Translations under genes and position numbers: made by a program
Source: Candidatus Cryptobacteroides excrementipullorum
Lineage (GTDB): Bacteria > Bacteroidota > Bacteroidia > Bacteroidales > UBA932
Reading direction: 5' to 3'
Assembly: GCA_017695065.1 (NCBI GenBank)
Contig: JADILZ010000044.1
Span: 1 to 47,323, forward strand
Length of the DNA stretch: 47,323 nt
In this document: positions 8,531-17,607 of the stretch, piece by piece
Numbering within the stretch: position 1 is the first letter of the stretch
How the letters are laid out: every line of letters starts with the position of its first letter
Notes under the pieces: model-generated
Seen by the model: only the letters and a program-made list of their open reading frames with translations
Database searches by the model: none
What the model was told of the DNA's origin: nothing

Positions 8531-9214
8531 ATGAAAGGCATGAAGAACAGGCTTGCCACGGTCCTGGCGGCTGCCGTGCTGCTGTTTTCCCTTTTCGGGA
8601 CTCAGGCATCAGCCCAGGGCCGCTTCGGTGTGATAGGAGGCATGACTTTCTCCAATGCGGAAAGGCAGGCTCTCAACAGGAGCACCATGAACAAGTATCA
8701 TGTGGGTGTGACATATCAGCTCAAGCTTCCGCTGGGCTTCTCCGTGCAGCCGTCACTTATGTACCATGTGAAGGGCGCGAAGCTCTCGAACGTCATTCCC
8801 GGAGCTGATTTCACCAATACGAGTGACCTCACCATCGGGTATCTCGAGCTTCCGGTGTCCCTGCAGTGGGGGCCGGATCTGCTTCTGTTCCGTCCGTTCC
8901 TCGACGTCAGTCCATATATAGGTTACGGACTCAACAACAGGATGGATGCCTATATCGAGAACCTGCGTCCGTCGGAGCCGGTGAGAAACGACTGGTCTGA
9001 ACTGAACAGGTGGGAGTACGGCCTCGGTGTCGGAGTCGGTATAGAGATATGGAAATTCCAGGTCATCGGGAGGTACAACTGGAACTTCGGTTCCCTGTAT
9101 GGTCACGATGACGCCTCGGAGCCTGATACGTCCCTGGTGGGTATAATGCGTGAGGCTTTCTCCCGCGGGCACAACCTCGGAGGATTCACGCTGTCGGTTT
9201 CATTACTTTTCTAA
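8531..9214 (+). CDS. PorT-like outer-membrane beta-barrel protein (second copy)
   Basis: A 227-residue barrel protein with signal peptide (cleavage after ASAQ near residue 29), then GRFGVIGGMTFSNAER. Residues YHVGVTYQLKLPLGFSVQPSLMYHVKG match the layout of the 7562 product (YQAGIAVQCDLPLWFSIQPELLFHVKG), and both contain IGYLELPVSLQWGP-like and RWEYGLGVGVG-like stretches. They are clear paralogues. It ends in a terminal phenylalanine. Its exact role is unknown. The gene starts 12 bases after trxA and ends 11 bases before the LOG gene. Confidence 0.85.
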   Translation: MKGMKNRLATVLAAAVLLFSLFGTQASAQGRFGVIGGMTFSNAERQALNRSTMNKYHVGVTYQLKLPLGFSVQPSLMYHVKGAKLSNVIPGADFTNTSDLTIGYLELPVSLQWGPDLLLFRPFLDVSPYIGYGLNNRMDAYIENLRPSEPVRNDWSELNRWEYGLGVGVGIEIWKFQVIGRYNWNFGSLYGHDDASEPDTSLVGIMREAFSRGHNLGGFTLSVSLLF

Positions 9215-9225
9215 AACACAGGCAG

Positions 9226-9765
9226 ATGTATGAAAAAATAGCCGTGTTCTGCTCGGCAAGCAATATCATAGATCCAGCTTATAACAAAGTCGCACGTGAT
9301 TTCGTCCGTGCGGCTTCGTTGCGTGGATACACCATAGTCTCCGGAGGGACGGTCAGGGGCACGATGGGCGAGATAGACGAGGAGCTTTCGGAGTGCGGAG
9401 GCCGCCATGTGGGGATTGTCCCAAGGTTCATGAAAGACATAGCGGCACGGCATCTTTCCGAGATCCGCTGGACAGATACCATGGCCGAGCGACAGGCTCT
9501 GATGCGCCAGGGTACAGTGGCGGCAGTGGCGCTGCCGGGAGGGATAGGGACGCTGGACGAGCTGGTCGAGACCCTTACCCAGAAGAAGCTCGGATTCTAT
9601 GACGGCCGGATATTCGCCCTTGACTGGAACGGGTTTTACAGGCCGTTGGAGGCTCTGCTTGACCACTATGTGCATACTGGTATGCTGGAGCAGAAGCACA
9701 GGGACATGATTTCTTTCTGCAGTACGCCGGAAGAGATCCTTGGCATTACAGAAAAAATCAGATGA
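9226..9765 (+). CDS. LOG-family (TIGR00730) nucleotide 5'-monophosphate phosphoribohydrolase-like protein
   Basis: A 179-residue Rossmann-fold protein. The family motifs are present: SGGTVRGTMGEIDEE around residues 39-53 and PGGIGTLDEL around residues 104-113. LOG proteins release the base from nucleoside 5'-monophosphates, as in cytokinin activation in plants; bacterial members are often annotated as putative lysine decarboxylase, which is an old misnomer. Its physiological substrate here is unknown. It is one base from the downstream polyprenyl synthase start. Confidence 0.9.
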   Translation: MYEKIAVFCSASNIIDPAYNKVARDFVRAASLRGYTIVSGGTVRGTMGEIDEELSECGGRHVGIVPRFMKDIAARHLSEIRWTDTMAERQALMRQGTVAAVALPGGIGTLDELVETLTQKKLGFYDGRIFALDWNGFYRPLEALLDHYVHTGMLEQKHRDMISFCSTPEEILGITEKIR

Positions 9766-9766
9766 T

Positions 9767-10750
9767 ATGAATCCTGAAGAGATAAAGGCAATGTTGGGCA
9801 GCCGCTGGATGAGTGTGGAATCGTACATCAACGGTTCTCTTTCCAGCGACATAGCTCTCCTGCAGAGTATAAACGGCCGGATACTTTCACACAGCGGGAA
9901 ACAGCTCAGACCACTGATTTCCATGCTTGTGGCGATGGCCTGTTCGGATGGCGGGGCTGTAGATGACAGCTGCAGGTATGCTGCAGCGGCAGAGCTGCTC
10001 CACAACGCCACTCTTCTCCATGACGATGTCGCTGACAGCAGCGACCAGCGCAGGGGTTCCCCCACCATACGTTCCCTGATGGGCCCTTCGGTATCCGTAC
10101 TTGTCGGTGATTACTGGCTTGTCAAGGCGATGGAGCTGATCCTTTCGGCATCAAACCACGGGGACAGGGTCATAAAGATATTCTCCAAGACTCTTTCTGA
10201 CCTTGCCGAGGGGGAGATGCTCCAGCTTCAGAAAGCGGAGTCCGGAGATACGGGTTACGATGACTACATACGGATAATCTACAACAAGACGGCATCGCTT
10301 TTTGTCTCGTCGTCTCTGTCTGCGGCCATTTCAGTGGGGGCTTCTCCCGAAATGGAGGATGCTGTAAGGGAATTCTCGACAGCTCTCGGACTCGCTTTCC
10401 AGATACGTGACGACATATTCGACTATTCCCAGGATGCGGTGGTAGGGAAACCTGTCGGGGTGGACATCATGGAGCAGAAGATTACCCTTCCTCTTATCGG
10501 CGCACTGCAGGAAGTCCCTGAGGATGAGGCTTCGGCCGTCCGTTCGCTTGTGGCATCCATCCGCGAGAACCCCGGAAACAGGGAGCGGATAATGGATTTT
10601 GTCCGGCAGCATGACGGTGTGGCGTACGCGGAAAAGGTTCTGGACGGATATATCACCAAGGCTGTGGATGCCCTGGACATATTCCCGGACACGTGCTACA
10701 GGAGGCAGCTTGCGGACGTTGCCCGATATGTGGGTGTCCGCTCGAAATGA
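9767..10750 (+). CDS. Polyprenyl diphosphate synthase (long-chain trans-prenyltransferase)
   Basis: Condenses isopentenyl diphosphate onto an allylic primer to make a long isoprenoid diphosphate, probably the side chain of menaquinone. It is 327 residues from the ATG at 9767; an upstream in-frame ATG at 9740 would overlap the LOG gene by 26 bases. The first aspartate-rich motif is DDVAD at residues 86-90, followed by QRRG. The second is IRDDIFDYS near residue 210. KQLRPL carries the conserved lysine and arginine. Chain length cannot be set from sequence alone. Confidence 0.95.
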   Translation: MNPEEIKAMLGSRWMSVESYINGSLSSDIALLQSINGRILSHSGKQLRPLISMLVAMACSDGGAVDDSCRYAAAAELLHNATLLHDDVADSSDQRRGSPTIRSLMGPSVSVLVGDYWLVKAMELILSASNHGDRVIKIFSKTLSDLAEGEMLQLQKAESGDTGYDDYIRIIYNKTASLFVSSSLSAAISVGASPEMEDAVREFSTALGLAFQIRDDIFDYSQDAVVGKPVGVDIMEQKITLPLIGALQEVPEDEASAVRSLVASIRENPGNRERIMDFVRQHDGVAYAEKVLDGYITKAVDALDIFPDTCYRRQLADVARYVGVRSK

Positions 10751-10774
10751 CATGATTCAAGACAAGGCTTGACG

Positions 10775-11905
10775 ATGAGGTTTGCGGACATAAAAGGCAA
10801 TGATGACATAAAGAAGGCCCTGGTGTCGATGGCCGATACCGGGAGAGTCGCACATGCCATGCTGCTGTACGAGAACGAAGGTTGCGGCGCCCTCGCCCTC
10901 GCCCTCGCATACGTGCAGTATCTTGATTGTCCGCACCGTCATGACGGGGACTCGTGCGGTGAATGCCCGTCATGCAACAGAGTCTCCAGGCTCATTCACC
11001 CTGACCTGCATTTCATCTATCCGGTGAATTCGGGGTCCAGGATCCCGGCCTCGGCGAAGCCTACTTCGGAGTCCTATCTCCAGCAGTGGCGGGAGCTTGC
11101 TGTTTCAAATCCGTATTTTCTTGAAAGCCAGCTTTATGAAGCTTTGGGAATAGAGAACAAGTCCGGGAATATAGCAGTGGCGGACGCAAAATATATCCTG
11201 GAGAAACTTTCCCTCACATCGGTCGAGGACGGATACAAGAGTGTCATTGTCTGGCTTCCGGAACGAATGAATGCTGAGGCTGCCAACAGGCTTCTGAAGA
11301 TAGTCGAAGAGCCGCCGGAGAAGACAGTGTTCATATTCATCACTCATGCTCCGGAAAAGGTCCTGCAGACCATTTCGTCCCGGTGCCAGGGATTCAGGGT
11401 CCTCCCGTCCACGAAAGCAGATGTGGCGGCGACGCTTGTCGGTAGGTTCTCGTTCAGCGAGGAAGATGCGGGGGTGCTGTCCGGCATATCCGGGGGAAGC
11501 GTCGGAGTCGCCCTCAGGGACGCGGGGGAAAGCGCGGAGTACAGCATATACATGGACATTTTTTCCGATATGCTGAAGGCCGCTCATGAGAAGGACCTGC
11601 TTTCCGTCCTCGAGGCTTCGGAGCAGATAGCTGCCCTGGAGTCAAGGGAGAGGCAGAAGGCATTCTGCAGTTTCGCCGGAGACTGTCTCCGGAAAATATA
11701 TATGGTTCAGCAGGGGATGGAGGCACTGTCCAACATGAAGCCGGGAGAGGAGGAGTTCTTCTCTTCTGCAGCCAGGTGGTGCAGCCCGTCTTTCTGCGAG
11801 AAGATACTCGGCCAGATAGACAGGAGCTCTGCTCTGATAGACAGGAATGTCAGTGCGAAGATTGTCTTCTGTGATCTTGCCGACCGCATTTTTTTAAGTA
11901 TTTGA
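10775..11905 (+). CDS. holB: DNA polymerase III, delta' subunit
   Basis: Clamp-loader subunit of the replicative polymerase, 376 residues. The N-terminal AAA+ domain has a degenerate P-loop (ENEGCGALALALAY), as is usual for delta', which does not hydrolyse ATP. A zinc-binding cysteine set (C..HDGDSCGECPSC) follows, then NRLLKIVEEPPEKTVFIFIT and SSRCQGFRVLP, both classic for the family. The ATG at 10775 is preferred over a TTG at 10769. Three tandem copies of GCCCTC at 10889-10906 encode the ALALAL stretch. The gene leads a holB / PSP1 / gldH arrangement common in Bacteroidetes. Confidence 0.93.
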   Translation: MRFADIKGNDDIKKALVSMADTGRVAHAMLLYENEGCGALALALAYVQYLDCPHRHDGDSCGECPSCNRVSRLIHPDLHFIYPVNSGSRIPASAKPTSESYLQQWRELAVSNPYFLESQLYEALGIENKSGNIAVADAKYILEKLSLTSVEDGYKSVIVWLPERMNAEAANRLLKIVEEPPEKTVFIFITHAPEKVLQTISSRCQGFRVLPSTKADVAATLVGRFSFSEEDAGVLSGISGGSVGVALRDAGESAEYSIYMDIFSDMLKAAHEKDLLSVLEASEQIAALESRERQKAFCSFAGDCLRKIYMVQQGMEALSNMKPGEEEFFSSAARWCSPSFCEKILGQIDRSSALIDRNVSAKIVFCDLADRIFLSI

Positions 11906-11909
11906 CACT

Positions 11910-13148
11910 ATGGATACAGATAACGAAATCAAGCAGTTCGACTGTTCGAGAGGTTGTACGGTGGAGAGGAACGACGATGGTTCCCTATGCTGCACCTACC
12001 GTCAGGGCTGCTGCAAACTGGAGGTCTATGACTGGCTTCCCGGCGTGAAGCAGGAACAGTCCAAGGATTATTTTGAAGTCAGGTTCAAGAACACCAGGAA
12101 GGGCATATACGTCAACACTTCCGGGCAGACTGTCAAGACCGGGGACATGGTCATAGTCGAGGCGGCGAACGGCCATGACTTGGGGATAGTGACCCTTGAG
12201 GGGCCAATGGTGATGCGCCAGATGAAATGGAAGAGGATTGATCCTGCCACTACTGAGTTCAAGCGTATTTACAGGAAGGCCAAGATCTTCGACCTGGAGA
12301 AATGGCAGGAGGCCATCGGCCGTGAGCATGAGACCATGATCCGGGCCAGGCAGATAGCCGAGGAGCTGGGCCTCGAGATGAAAATCGGGGATGTCGAGTT
12401 CCAGGGTGACGGGACCAAGGCCATATTCTATTATATCGCAGACGGCCGCGTGGACTTCCGGCAGCTCATCAAAGTGTTTGCCGAAGAATTCCGTATCAGG
12501 ATAGAGATGAAGCAGATAGGCGCAAGGCAGGAGGCCGGGCTCATCGGCGGGCTCGGGGTCTGCGGCAGGGAACTGTGCTGCTCCAACTACATTTCCTCAT
12601 TCCAGTCCATCTCCACTGTGGCCGCCAGATGCCAGGACCTTTCCCTCAATCCCCAGAAACTTGCAGGGCAGTGCGGCAAACTGAAATGCTGCCTGAACTA
12701 TGAAACGGCTTCATACATAGATGCCTCATCCCGTATCCCTAAGGTGACTGCGCCTCTCGAGTTCCAGGACGGCCAGGCATTCCTGATGAAGACGGATATC
12801 CTGAAGGAGACGATGTATTTCTCATACGATCCGAATTCGTTTTCAAACCTCTATGCCCTTCCGGCCTCTGACGTGAAGGAGATTATCGCCATGAACCGCA
12901 ACGGTGTGAAGCCGGAATCGCTGAAGACAGAGCCGGATGTGACCGCACCGGAGTTCGTGTCGGCTGTCGGGGATGACAGCATCACCCGTTTTGACGAGAC
13001 CAGGAAGAAGAAAAAGAGACAGAGACAGGGCAAGCCGGCGAGAAGCGGACAGCAGAAGGAAGGCGGGGAAAGAAGGGAGCCACGTGACAGGAAGAAGGAC
13101 GGCCGCGGGCCGAAACAGCAGAAACAGGCACAGCCAAAGCAGGAATAA
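11910..13148 (+). CDS. PSP1-domain protein (RicT/YaaT-like)
   Basis: A 412-residue cytoplasmic protein with the PSP1 C-terminal conserved domain. Characteristic residues are RFKNTRKGIYVN, then IGARQEAGLIGGLGVCGRELCCSNY and CGKLKCCLNYE, the cysteine pairs that in Bacillus RicT help bind iron-sulfur clusters. The last 60 or so residues are a low-complexity basic tail rich in K, R, Q and E (KKKKRQRQGKPARSGQQ onward), typical of Bacteroidetes homologues and possibly RNA-binding. RicT in Bacillus forms the Y complex affecting RNA processing; whether that applies here is unknown. It starts 4 bases after holB. Confidence 0.9.
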   Translation: MDTDNEIKQFDCSRGCTVERNDDGSLCCTYRQGCCKLEVYDWLPGVKQEQSKDYFEVRFKNTRKGIYVNTSGQTVKTGDMVIVEAANGHDLGIVTLEGPMVMRQMKWKRIDPATTEFKRIYRKAKIFDLEKWQEAIGREHETMIRARQIAEELGLEMKIGDVEFQGDGTKAIFYYIADGRVDFRQLIKVFAEEFRIRIEMKQIGARQEAGLIGGLGVCGRELCCSNYISSFQSISTVAARCQDLSLNPQKLAGQCGKLKCCLNYETASYIDASSRIPKVTAPLEFQDGQAFLMKTDILKETMYFSYDPNSFSNLYALPASDVKEIIAMNRNGVKPESLKTEPDVTAPEFVSAVGDDSITRFDETRKKKKRQRQGKPARSGQQKEGGERREPRDRKKDGRGPKQQKQAQPKQE

Positions 13149-13198
13149 TGCCGGTCCCGTCGGACAACATACCGTATTCCATTAATGTATCGGCAGAT

Positions 13199-13681
13199 AT
13201 GACAATCAAGACAAGATATTGCCTGCTGCATCCGGTCCTTTTCCTCATGATGTTGTCTGCGGCCGTCTGTTGCAGTGCACCGGCAGGGCGGGAGACATTC
13301 GTGAAACAGTCCGGCAGGGACTCTGGAGGACGTTATGTGTTCAGCATCGATCTCGGGGACAGCATCTCCGTCCATACATTGGAATTTTATACAATGATAG
13401 ATGCGTCAGACAGGGATTTTGATGCGATGCCGGCCATGATCCCTCTCCGGATAGAGGTTGTGTCTCCTTCCGGTGAAGAGTATTCCGAGACCGTCGGCCT
13501 GCCCAGGGACAGCTATGTCAGGAAAACGCCTTTCTCTGTCCAGTACGGGTCCGTTTACAGGGAAGGGTTCGTCCCGTCCGAATACGGGATGTGGACCCTG
13601 TCGGTGAAAGTGCTCGGAGAGGACAGTTTCCCGGGACTCCGCGGGATGGGGCTGAGACATTCCATGTCCGGGAATCCTTAA
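13199..13681 (+). CDS. gldH: Gliding motility lipoprotein GldH
   Basis: A lipoprotein of the GldH family, 160 residues. The signal peptide ends in a lipobox at SAAVCC, then a beta-rich domain with FSIDLGDSISVHTLEFYT and ends in GMWTLSVKV..LRGMGLR, a usual GldH C-terminus. GldH is needed for gliding in Flavobacterium; in gut Bacteroidales the gene persists without gliding. An ATG at 13148 overlapping the previous stop would add 17 residues before the signal peptide; I prefer 13199. The TAA stop is part of a TTAACGT repeat terminus (13678). Confidence 0.85.
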   Translation: MTIKTRYCLLHPVLFLMMLSAAVCCSAPAGRETFVKQSGRDSGGRYVFSIDLGDSISVHTLEFYTMIDASDRDFDAMPAMIPLRIEVVSPSGEEYSETVGLPRDSYVRKTPFSVQYGSVYREGFVPSEYGMWTLSVKVLGEDSFPGLRGMGLRHSMSGNP

Positions 13682-13755
13682 CGTCAATCCGACGGATTCC
13701 GGTCATTGAAGTTAAGGCATTGAATATTAGTTTAACGTGAATTCGATTCGCCGGA
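13678..13755. repeat. Small TTAACGT repeat element overlapping the gldH stop
   Basis: TTAACGTCAATCCGACGGAT at 13678 onward and TTAACGTGAATTCGATTCG at 13732 onward both resemble the termini of the large repeat family (left TTAACGTCAGTTCGACG, right end reverse complement TTAACGTGAATTCGATG). The stretch GACGGATTCCGGTCAT also matches, in reverse complement, the inner end of the 92-bp unit at 26547-26638 (ATGACCAGAATCCGTC). It looks like a short, internally deleted relative inserted at the very end of gldH, supplying its TAA stop codon. Confidence 0.65.
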
Positions 13756-13818
13756 CTGACACCGTTTCAGGCTATCCCGCACCGGATCCTGGAAACATTG
13801 ACCGGCATTGCAGTAATT

Positions 13819-14580
13819 ATGGGAAAAGACAAACTTCGCAAATTCAAGGAGAACGAGACCTTCTCCTGCCTCATACAGCCGGCCACTTCCGAAGTGCTCG
13901 GGACCGACCATCCTGTCAAGGGACACTGGCAGGAAAAGATGTTCGCGCACGACGGACCCCTCGTGGTGGAGCTCGGCTGCGGAAAAGGCGAGTACACCAT
14001 AGACCTTGCCCTGCGCAACCCTTCGTCCAACTATATCGGAGTGGACATAAAGGGTGCAAGACTTTGGAAAGGAGCCAGATATGCTACGGAACACAACCTC
14101 CCGAACGTGGCTTTCCTCCGTACAAGGATAGAGTTCATAGGGTCGCTTTTTGCCAGGAACGAGGTCTCTGAAATCTGGATTACGTTCGCTGACCCGCAGC
14201 TCAAGAAACCCAAGAAGAGGCTGACATCGCCTCTTTTCCTGGAGAGATACCGGGGATTCCTCAAGAAAGGGGGTATAGTCCATCTCAAGACGGACAGCAG
14301 GCTGCTCCATGAATATACAAGGGCCGTGGCAGAGCAGAATGGTCTGGATATACTCGCATGTGCCACTGACATATACGGGGCTGACAGGCAGAGACTGTAC
14401 GGTACGGCGCTAGAGTCCGTCTGCGGACGCGATGCAGTCGATGCCCTTTTCCAGGTCCAGACATTCTATGAATCGCAGTATCTTGCCCAGGGTATCCCTA
14501 TCACATACCTGTCGTTCCGCATAGACCATGAAGGTCCGTATGTGGCACCTTGCTTTGATGAAGACCGCTGGGAAAGGTGA
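13819..14580 (+). CDS. trmB: tRNA (guanine(46)-N7)-methyltransferase
   Basis: Methylates N7 of G46 in the variable loop of tRNAs using S-adenosylmethionine. It is 253 residues from the ATG at 13819. The SAM-binding motif is VVELGCGKGEYTIDLA; NYIGVDIKGARLWKGA and the TrmB signature ITFADPQLKKPKKRLTSPLFLERY follow. There is a TTG at 13798 in frame, but the ATG gives the usual MGKDKLRKF start of Bacteroidetes TrmB. It is convergent with smpB, ending 24 bases before it. Confidence 0.95.
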   Translation: MGKDKLRKFKENETFSCLIQPATSEVLGTDHPVKGHWQEKMFAHDGPLVVELGCGKGEYTIDLALRNPSSNYIGVDIKGARLWKGARYATEHNLPNVAFLRTRIEFIGSLFARNEVSEIWITFADPQLKKPKKRLTSPLFLERYRGFLKKGGIVHLKTDSRLLHEYTRAVAEQNGLDILACATDIYGADRQRLYGTALESVCGRDAVDALFQVQTFYESQYLAQGIPITYLSFRIDHEGPYVAPCFDEDRWER

Positions 14581-14604
14581 CGGCTTCGCGGACTGGCTTC
14601 CCCG

Positions 14605-15054
14605 TCACATGCGCTCCATCTCGCGCCGGAGGTCTTTCTCCTTGATGGACTGGCGCTTGTCGTATTCTTTCTTTCCCCGTGCGAGTGCTATGAGCAGCTT
14701 GGCGTACCCGTTGTCTGCTATGAACAGTTTCACGGCCACGATTGTCAGCCCTTTTTCTTTCACTGCACGCTGCAGCTTGCCCAGTTCCTTGCGGGTGAGA
14801 AGCAGCTTGCGGTCGCGGCGCGGCTCATGGTTCCCCCAGCTGCCCCAGAAATATTCTGCCACGTGCATGTTCTTGACATACAGCTCCCCGCCGTTGAAAT
14901 AGCAGAAAGCGTCCACCAGAGAGGCCTTTCCGGCCCTGATGGACTTAATCTCCGTACCGCTCAGCACGATGCCGGCAATGTAGGTCTCCAGGAACTCGTA
15001 GTCGAACGAGGCCCTTCTGTTCTTTATCTCCACTTTGCTCTTGGCTTTCGGCAT
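14605..15054 (-). CDS. smpB: SsrA-binding protein SmpB
   Basis: Partner of tmRNA in trans-translation: it binds the tRNA-like domain of tmRNA and delivers it to stalled ribosomes. It is 149 residues, the normal length. Family residues are present: [28 protein letters not shown] at the N-terminus, then [21 protein letters not shown], and the basic C-terminal tail [23 protein letters not shown] that folds in the decoding centre. The tmRNA gene (ssrA) is not in the window as far as I can see. Confidence 0.97.
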   Translation of the reverse strand: MPKAKSKVEIKNRRASFDYEFLETYIAGIVLSGTEIKSIRAGKASLVDAFCYFNGGELYVKNMHVAEYFWGSWGNHEPRRDRKLLLTRKELGKLQRAVKEKGLTIVAVKLFIADNGYAKLLIALARGKKEYDKRQSIKEKDLRREMERM

Positions 15055-15132
15055 CTTCTGTCCCTCCGTCTATGAAAAAGTCAGCAAACTTACGCATAAA
15101 TTTCCGATTTCGCGATAATTTGAAAACATAAA

Positions 15133-15163
15133 TTGCAAAGGGCGTTAATTCTCACTACATTTG
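15133..15163 (+). promoter_or_regulatory. Promoter of ahcY
   Basis: A TTG at 15133-15135 and TACATTTG at 15156-15163, separated by 20 bases, match the Bacteroidetes -33/-7 consensus. The -7 box is 20 bases before the ATG at 15184, implying a very short leader and no room for a riboswitch. Confidence 0.8.
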
Positions 15164-15183
15164 ACAATAAAAACCAACGTATC

Positions 15184-16437
15184 ATGACAAGTGAAATACG
15201 CGACATCAGCCTATGGCCAGAAGGCCGGCTGAAAATCGACTGGGTGCGTCATCACATGCCCCTTCTCAACGGACTTGAAAAGGAATTCTCCCTGGAAAAA
15301 CCATTCAGCGGACTGAAAATCGCCCTTTCCGTGCACCTTGAGGCCAAGACAGCATATCTGTGCGAGACTCTGGCTGCAGGAGGAGCCGAAATGTATGTCA
15401 CGGGCAGCAATCCTCTGTCCACACAGGACGATGTGGCAGCTGCCCTTGTGCATGAAGGACTCAACGTGTTCGCATGGCACGGGGCCACGGAGCAGGAGTA
15501 CGGCTCCCATATCAGGAAAGTGCTGGAAGCGGGACCGAATATCATAATAGACGACGGCGGAGACCTTGTCCACCTGATGCATACTGAATTCCGCCACCTC
15601 ATCCCCGATGTCATAGGCGGATGCGAGGAGACCACTACAGGCATACTCCGGCTCCAGGCGATGAACAGGGCAGGGGAACTGCAGTTCCCTATGATGCTTG
15701 TGAACAATGCCGACTGCAAGCACCTGTTCGACAACCGCTACGGTACCGGGCAGTCCGTCTGGGACGGCATCAACCGTACCACCAACCTCATAGTGGCCGG
15801 GAAGAATGTCGTTGTGGCCGGGTACGGCTGGTGCGGGAAAGGCGTGGCCATGAGAGCCAAGGGGCTTGGCGCCAAGGTGACAGTGACGGAAGTGGACCCT
15901 ATCAAGGCAATGGAGGCAGTGATGGACGGCTTCACAGTGATGAAGATGTCGGAGGCGGCTCCTCTCGGGGATATCTTCGTGACCGTGACAGGCTGCGACA
16001 ATGTGATTGTCAAGGAGCATTTCGCTCTCATGAAGGACGGGGCCATATGCTGCAACGCCGGCCATTTCGATGTCGAGGTCGATGTCCGCGGACTTGCCAC
16101 CATGGCTTCAGACGTGAGGCCGGCAAGGAAGAACATCACATGTTACACCCTTGAGGACGGACGGAGGATATATGTCCTGGCGGAAGGCCGGCTGGTGAAC
16201 CTGGCTGCCGGGGACGGGCATCCTGCGGAGATCATGGACATGTCGTTCGCCATCCAGGCCCTCAGCGCACGTTACCTTGTGGTAAACCGCTCTTCTGTCC
16301 TCCGGAAAATCTGGCACATGCTCCAGGATGTTCCGCGAAGCATTGACGAGGATGTCGCGCGGCGTATCCTTTCGTTCTGGGGCTGCGGGATTGACACGCT
16401 TACGGCGGAGCAGAGGAAATACCTCTACGGAGAGTAG
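15184..16437 (+). CDS. ahcY: Adenosylhomocysteinase
   Basis: Hydrolyses S-adenosylhomocysteine to adenosine and homocysteine, removing the product inhibitor of methyltransferases such as TrmB next door. It is 417 residues. The NAD-binding segment VVAGYGWCGKGVAMRAKGLGA and the catalytic region TQDDVAAAL and NADCKHLFDNRYGTGQS are present. The shorter length fits the SAHH form without the extra 40-residue loop of the long bacterial type. The ATG at 15184 is preferred over a TTG at 15133, which lies inside the promoter. Confidence 0.96.
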   Translation: MTSEIRDISLWPEGRLKIDWVRHHMPLLNGLEKEFSLEKPFSGLKIALSVHLEAKTAYLCETLAAGGAEMYVTGSNPLSTQDDVAAALVHEGLNVFAWHGATEQEYGSHIRKVLEAGPNIIIDDGGDLVHLMHTEFRHLIPDVIGGCEETTTGILRLQAMNRAGELQFPMMLVNNADCKHLFDNRYGTGQSVWDGINRTTNLIVAGKNVVVAGYGWCGKGVAMRAKGLGAKVTVTEVDPIKAMEAVMDGFTVMKMSEAAPLGDIFVTVTGCDNVIVKEHFALMKDGAICCNAGHFDVEVDVRGLATMASDVRPARKNITCYTLEDGRRIYVLAEGRLVNLAAGDGHPAEIMDMSFAIQALSARYLVVNRSSVLRKIWHMLQDVPRSIDEDVARRILSFWGCGIDTLTAEQRKYLYGE

Positions 16438-16485
16438 GACACGGTCTCCAGACCGGAGATTACGGACAACAACAAATATTTGCTT

Positions 16486-17463
16486 ATGGCGAAGAATATC
16501 GGCGTCCCGCCCATGGCGGAGCTCCCGTCCCCGGAGAAAATCGACGAGGAGGGGATGCTCCGTTCGTACATGGACGGGGAAATTGACCTTATATGTGTGC
16601 TCGGACCTACAGCTTCAGGCAAGACAAGGTATGCCGTGGGGCTCGCGGAAAGGATCGGCAGGATGCTTGCGGACTCCGGTGCCGGAGACCGTCGGGCTGA
16701 AATCCTTTCGGCGGACTCGCGCCAGGTCTATCGTGGGATGGACATAGGTACGGGAAAGGACCTGTCCGAATACGGTGACGTGCCGTACCACCTTATAGAC
16801 ATTGCGGAGGCAGGTTCCAAATACAATATCTATGAATACCAGCGCGATTTCGAAAAGGCATACAAAGATGTGGTGTCCAGAGGTTGCATTCCGATACTTT
16901 GCGGAGGATCAGGACTTTACATAGAGGCTGCATCGTGCGGGTACTCTCTGCCTGATGTCCCGGCGGACCAGAAGCTCAGGGCGGAGCTTGAAAAGGAAGA
17001 CACTGAAACACTGATAGCCCGCCTGGCTTCTCTCCGGCCGCTTCACAACTCCACCGACTATGACACCCGCAAACGGCTTATCCGCGCTCTCGAGATTGCC
17101 ATCTACGAGTCTGAGCACCCCGTGGAGCATACCTCCTTCCTTCCGAAACACACTTTCTACATAGGCACCCTTGTCTCGCGTGAGGAACGCAATGCACGCA
17201 TCGACCGCCGCCTCGATGCCCGTCTGCAGGAGGGCATGACTGACGAAGTGCAGCGTCTTCTCGACAGCGGAATCCCTCCTGAGGACCTTATCTATTACGG
17301 GCTCGAATACAAGTTCGTCACCCTGTATCTGACGGGCCGTATGGGCTATGCCGAAATGCGGGAGAAGCTCGCCATAGCCATCCACCAGTTCGCAAAACGG
17401 CAGATGACATGGTTCCGCGGAATGGAAAGGCGGGGGATACGCATCCGTTGGACCCTCGTCTGA
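16486..17463 (+). CDS. miaA: tRNA dimethylallyltransferase
   Basis: Adds a dimethylallyl group to N6 of A37 in tRNAs reading UNN codons. The P-loop is GPTASGKT near residue 44, then SADSRQVYRGMDIGTGK and YHLIDI, all diagnostic. KRQMTWFR near the C-terminus is also conserved. At 325 residues it is slightly long because of about 35 N-terminal residues before the P-loop domain; a start at the internal ATG at 16555 (MLRSYMDG) would remove 23 of them. It begins 48 bases after ahcY. Confidence 0.95.
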   Translation: MAKNIGVPPMAELPSPEKIDEEGMLRSYMDGEIDLICVLGPTASGKTRYAVGLAERIGRMLADSGAGDRRAEILSADSRQVYRGMDIGTGKDLSEYGDVPYHLIDIAEAGSKYNIYEYQRDFEKAYKDVVSRGCIPILCGGSGLYIEAASCGYSLPDVPADQKLRAELEKEDTETLIARLASLRPLHNSTDYDTRKRLIRALEIAIYESEHPVEHTSFLPKHTFYIGTLVSREERNARIDRRLDARLQEGMTDEVQRLLDSGIPPEDLIYYGLEYKFVTLYLTGRMGYAEMREKLAIAIHQFAKRQMTWFRGMERRGIRIRWTLV

Positions 17464-17607
17464 ACCGAAGCCTGACTGGCCGTCTGTCCGGACCCCTCAA
17501 AAAAAACATATTCATTACATGCAACACGGCGCTGTCTTCTCCGTCATATATGCAGAGCAGGAGAAACGGCGCTGCCGCACCAGCTTTATCGGATATTGAT
17601 ACACATT

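Noticed and set aside
15064..15183. A SAH-type riboswitch before ahcY
   Set aside because: The promoter's -7 box is only 20 bases before the ATG, leaving no space for a structured leader.
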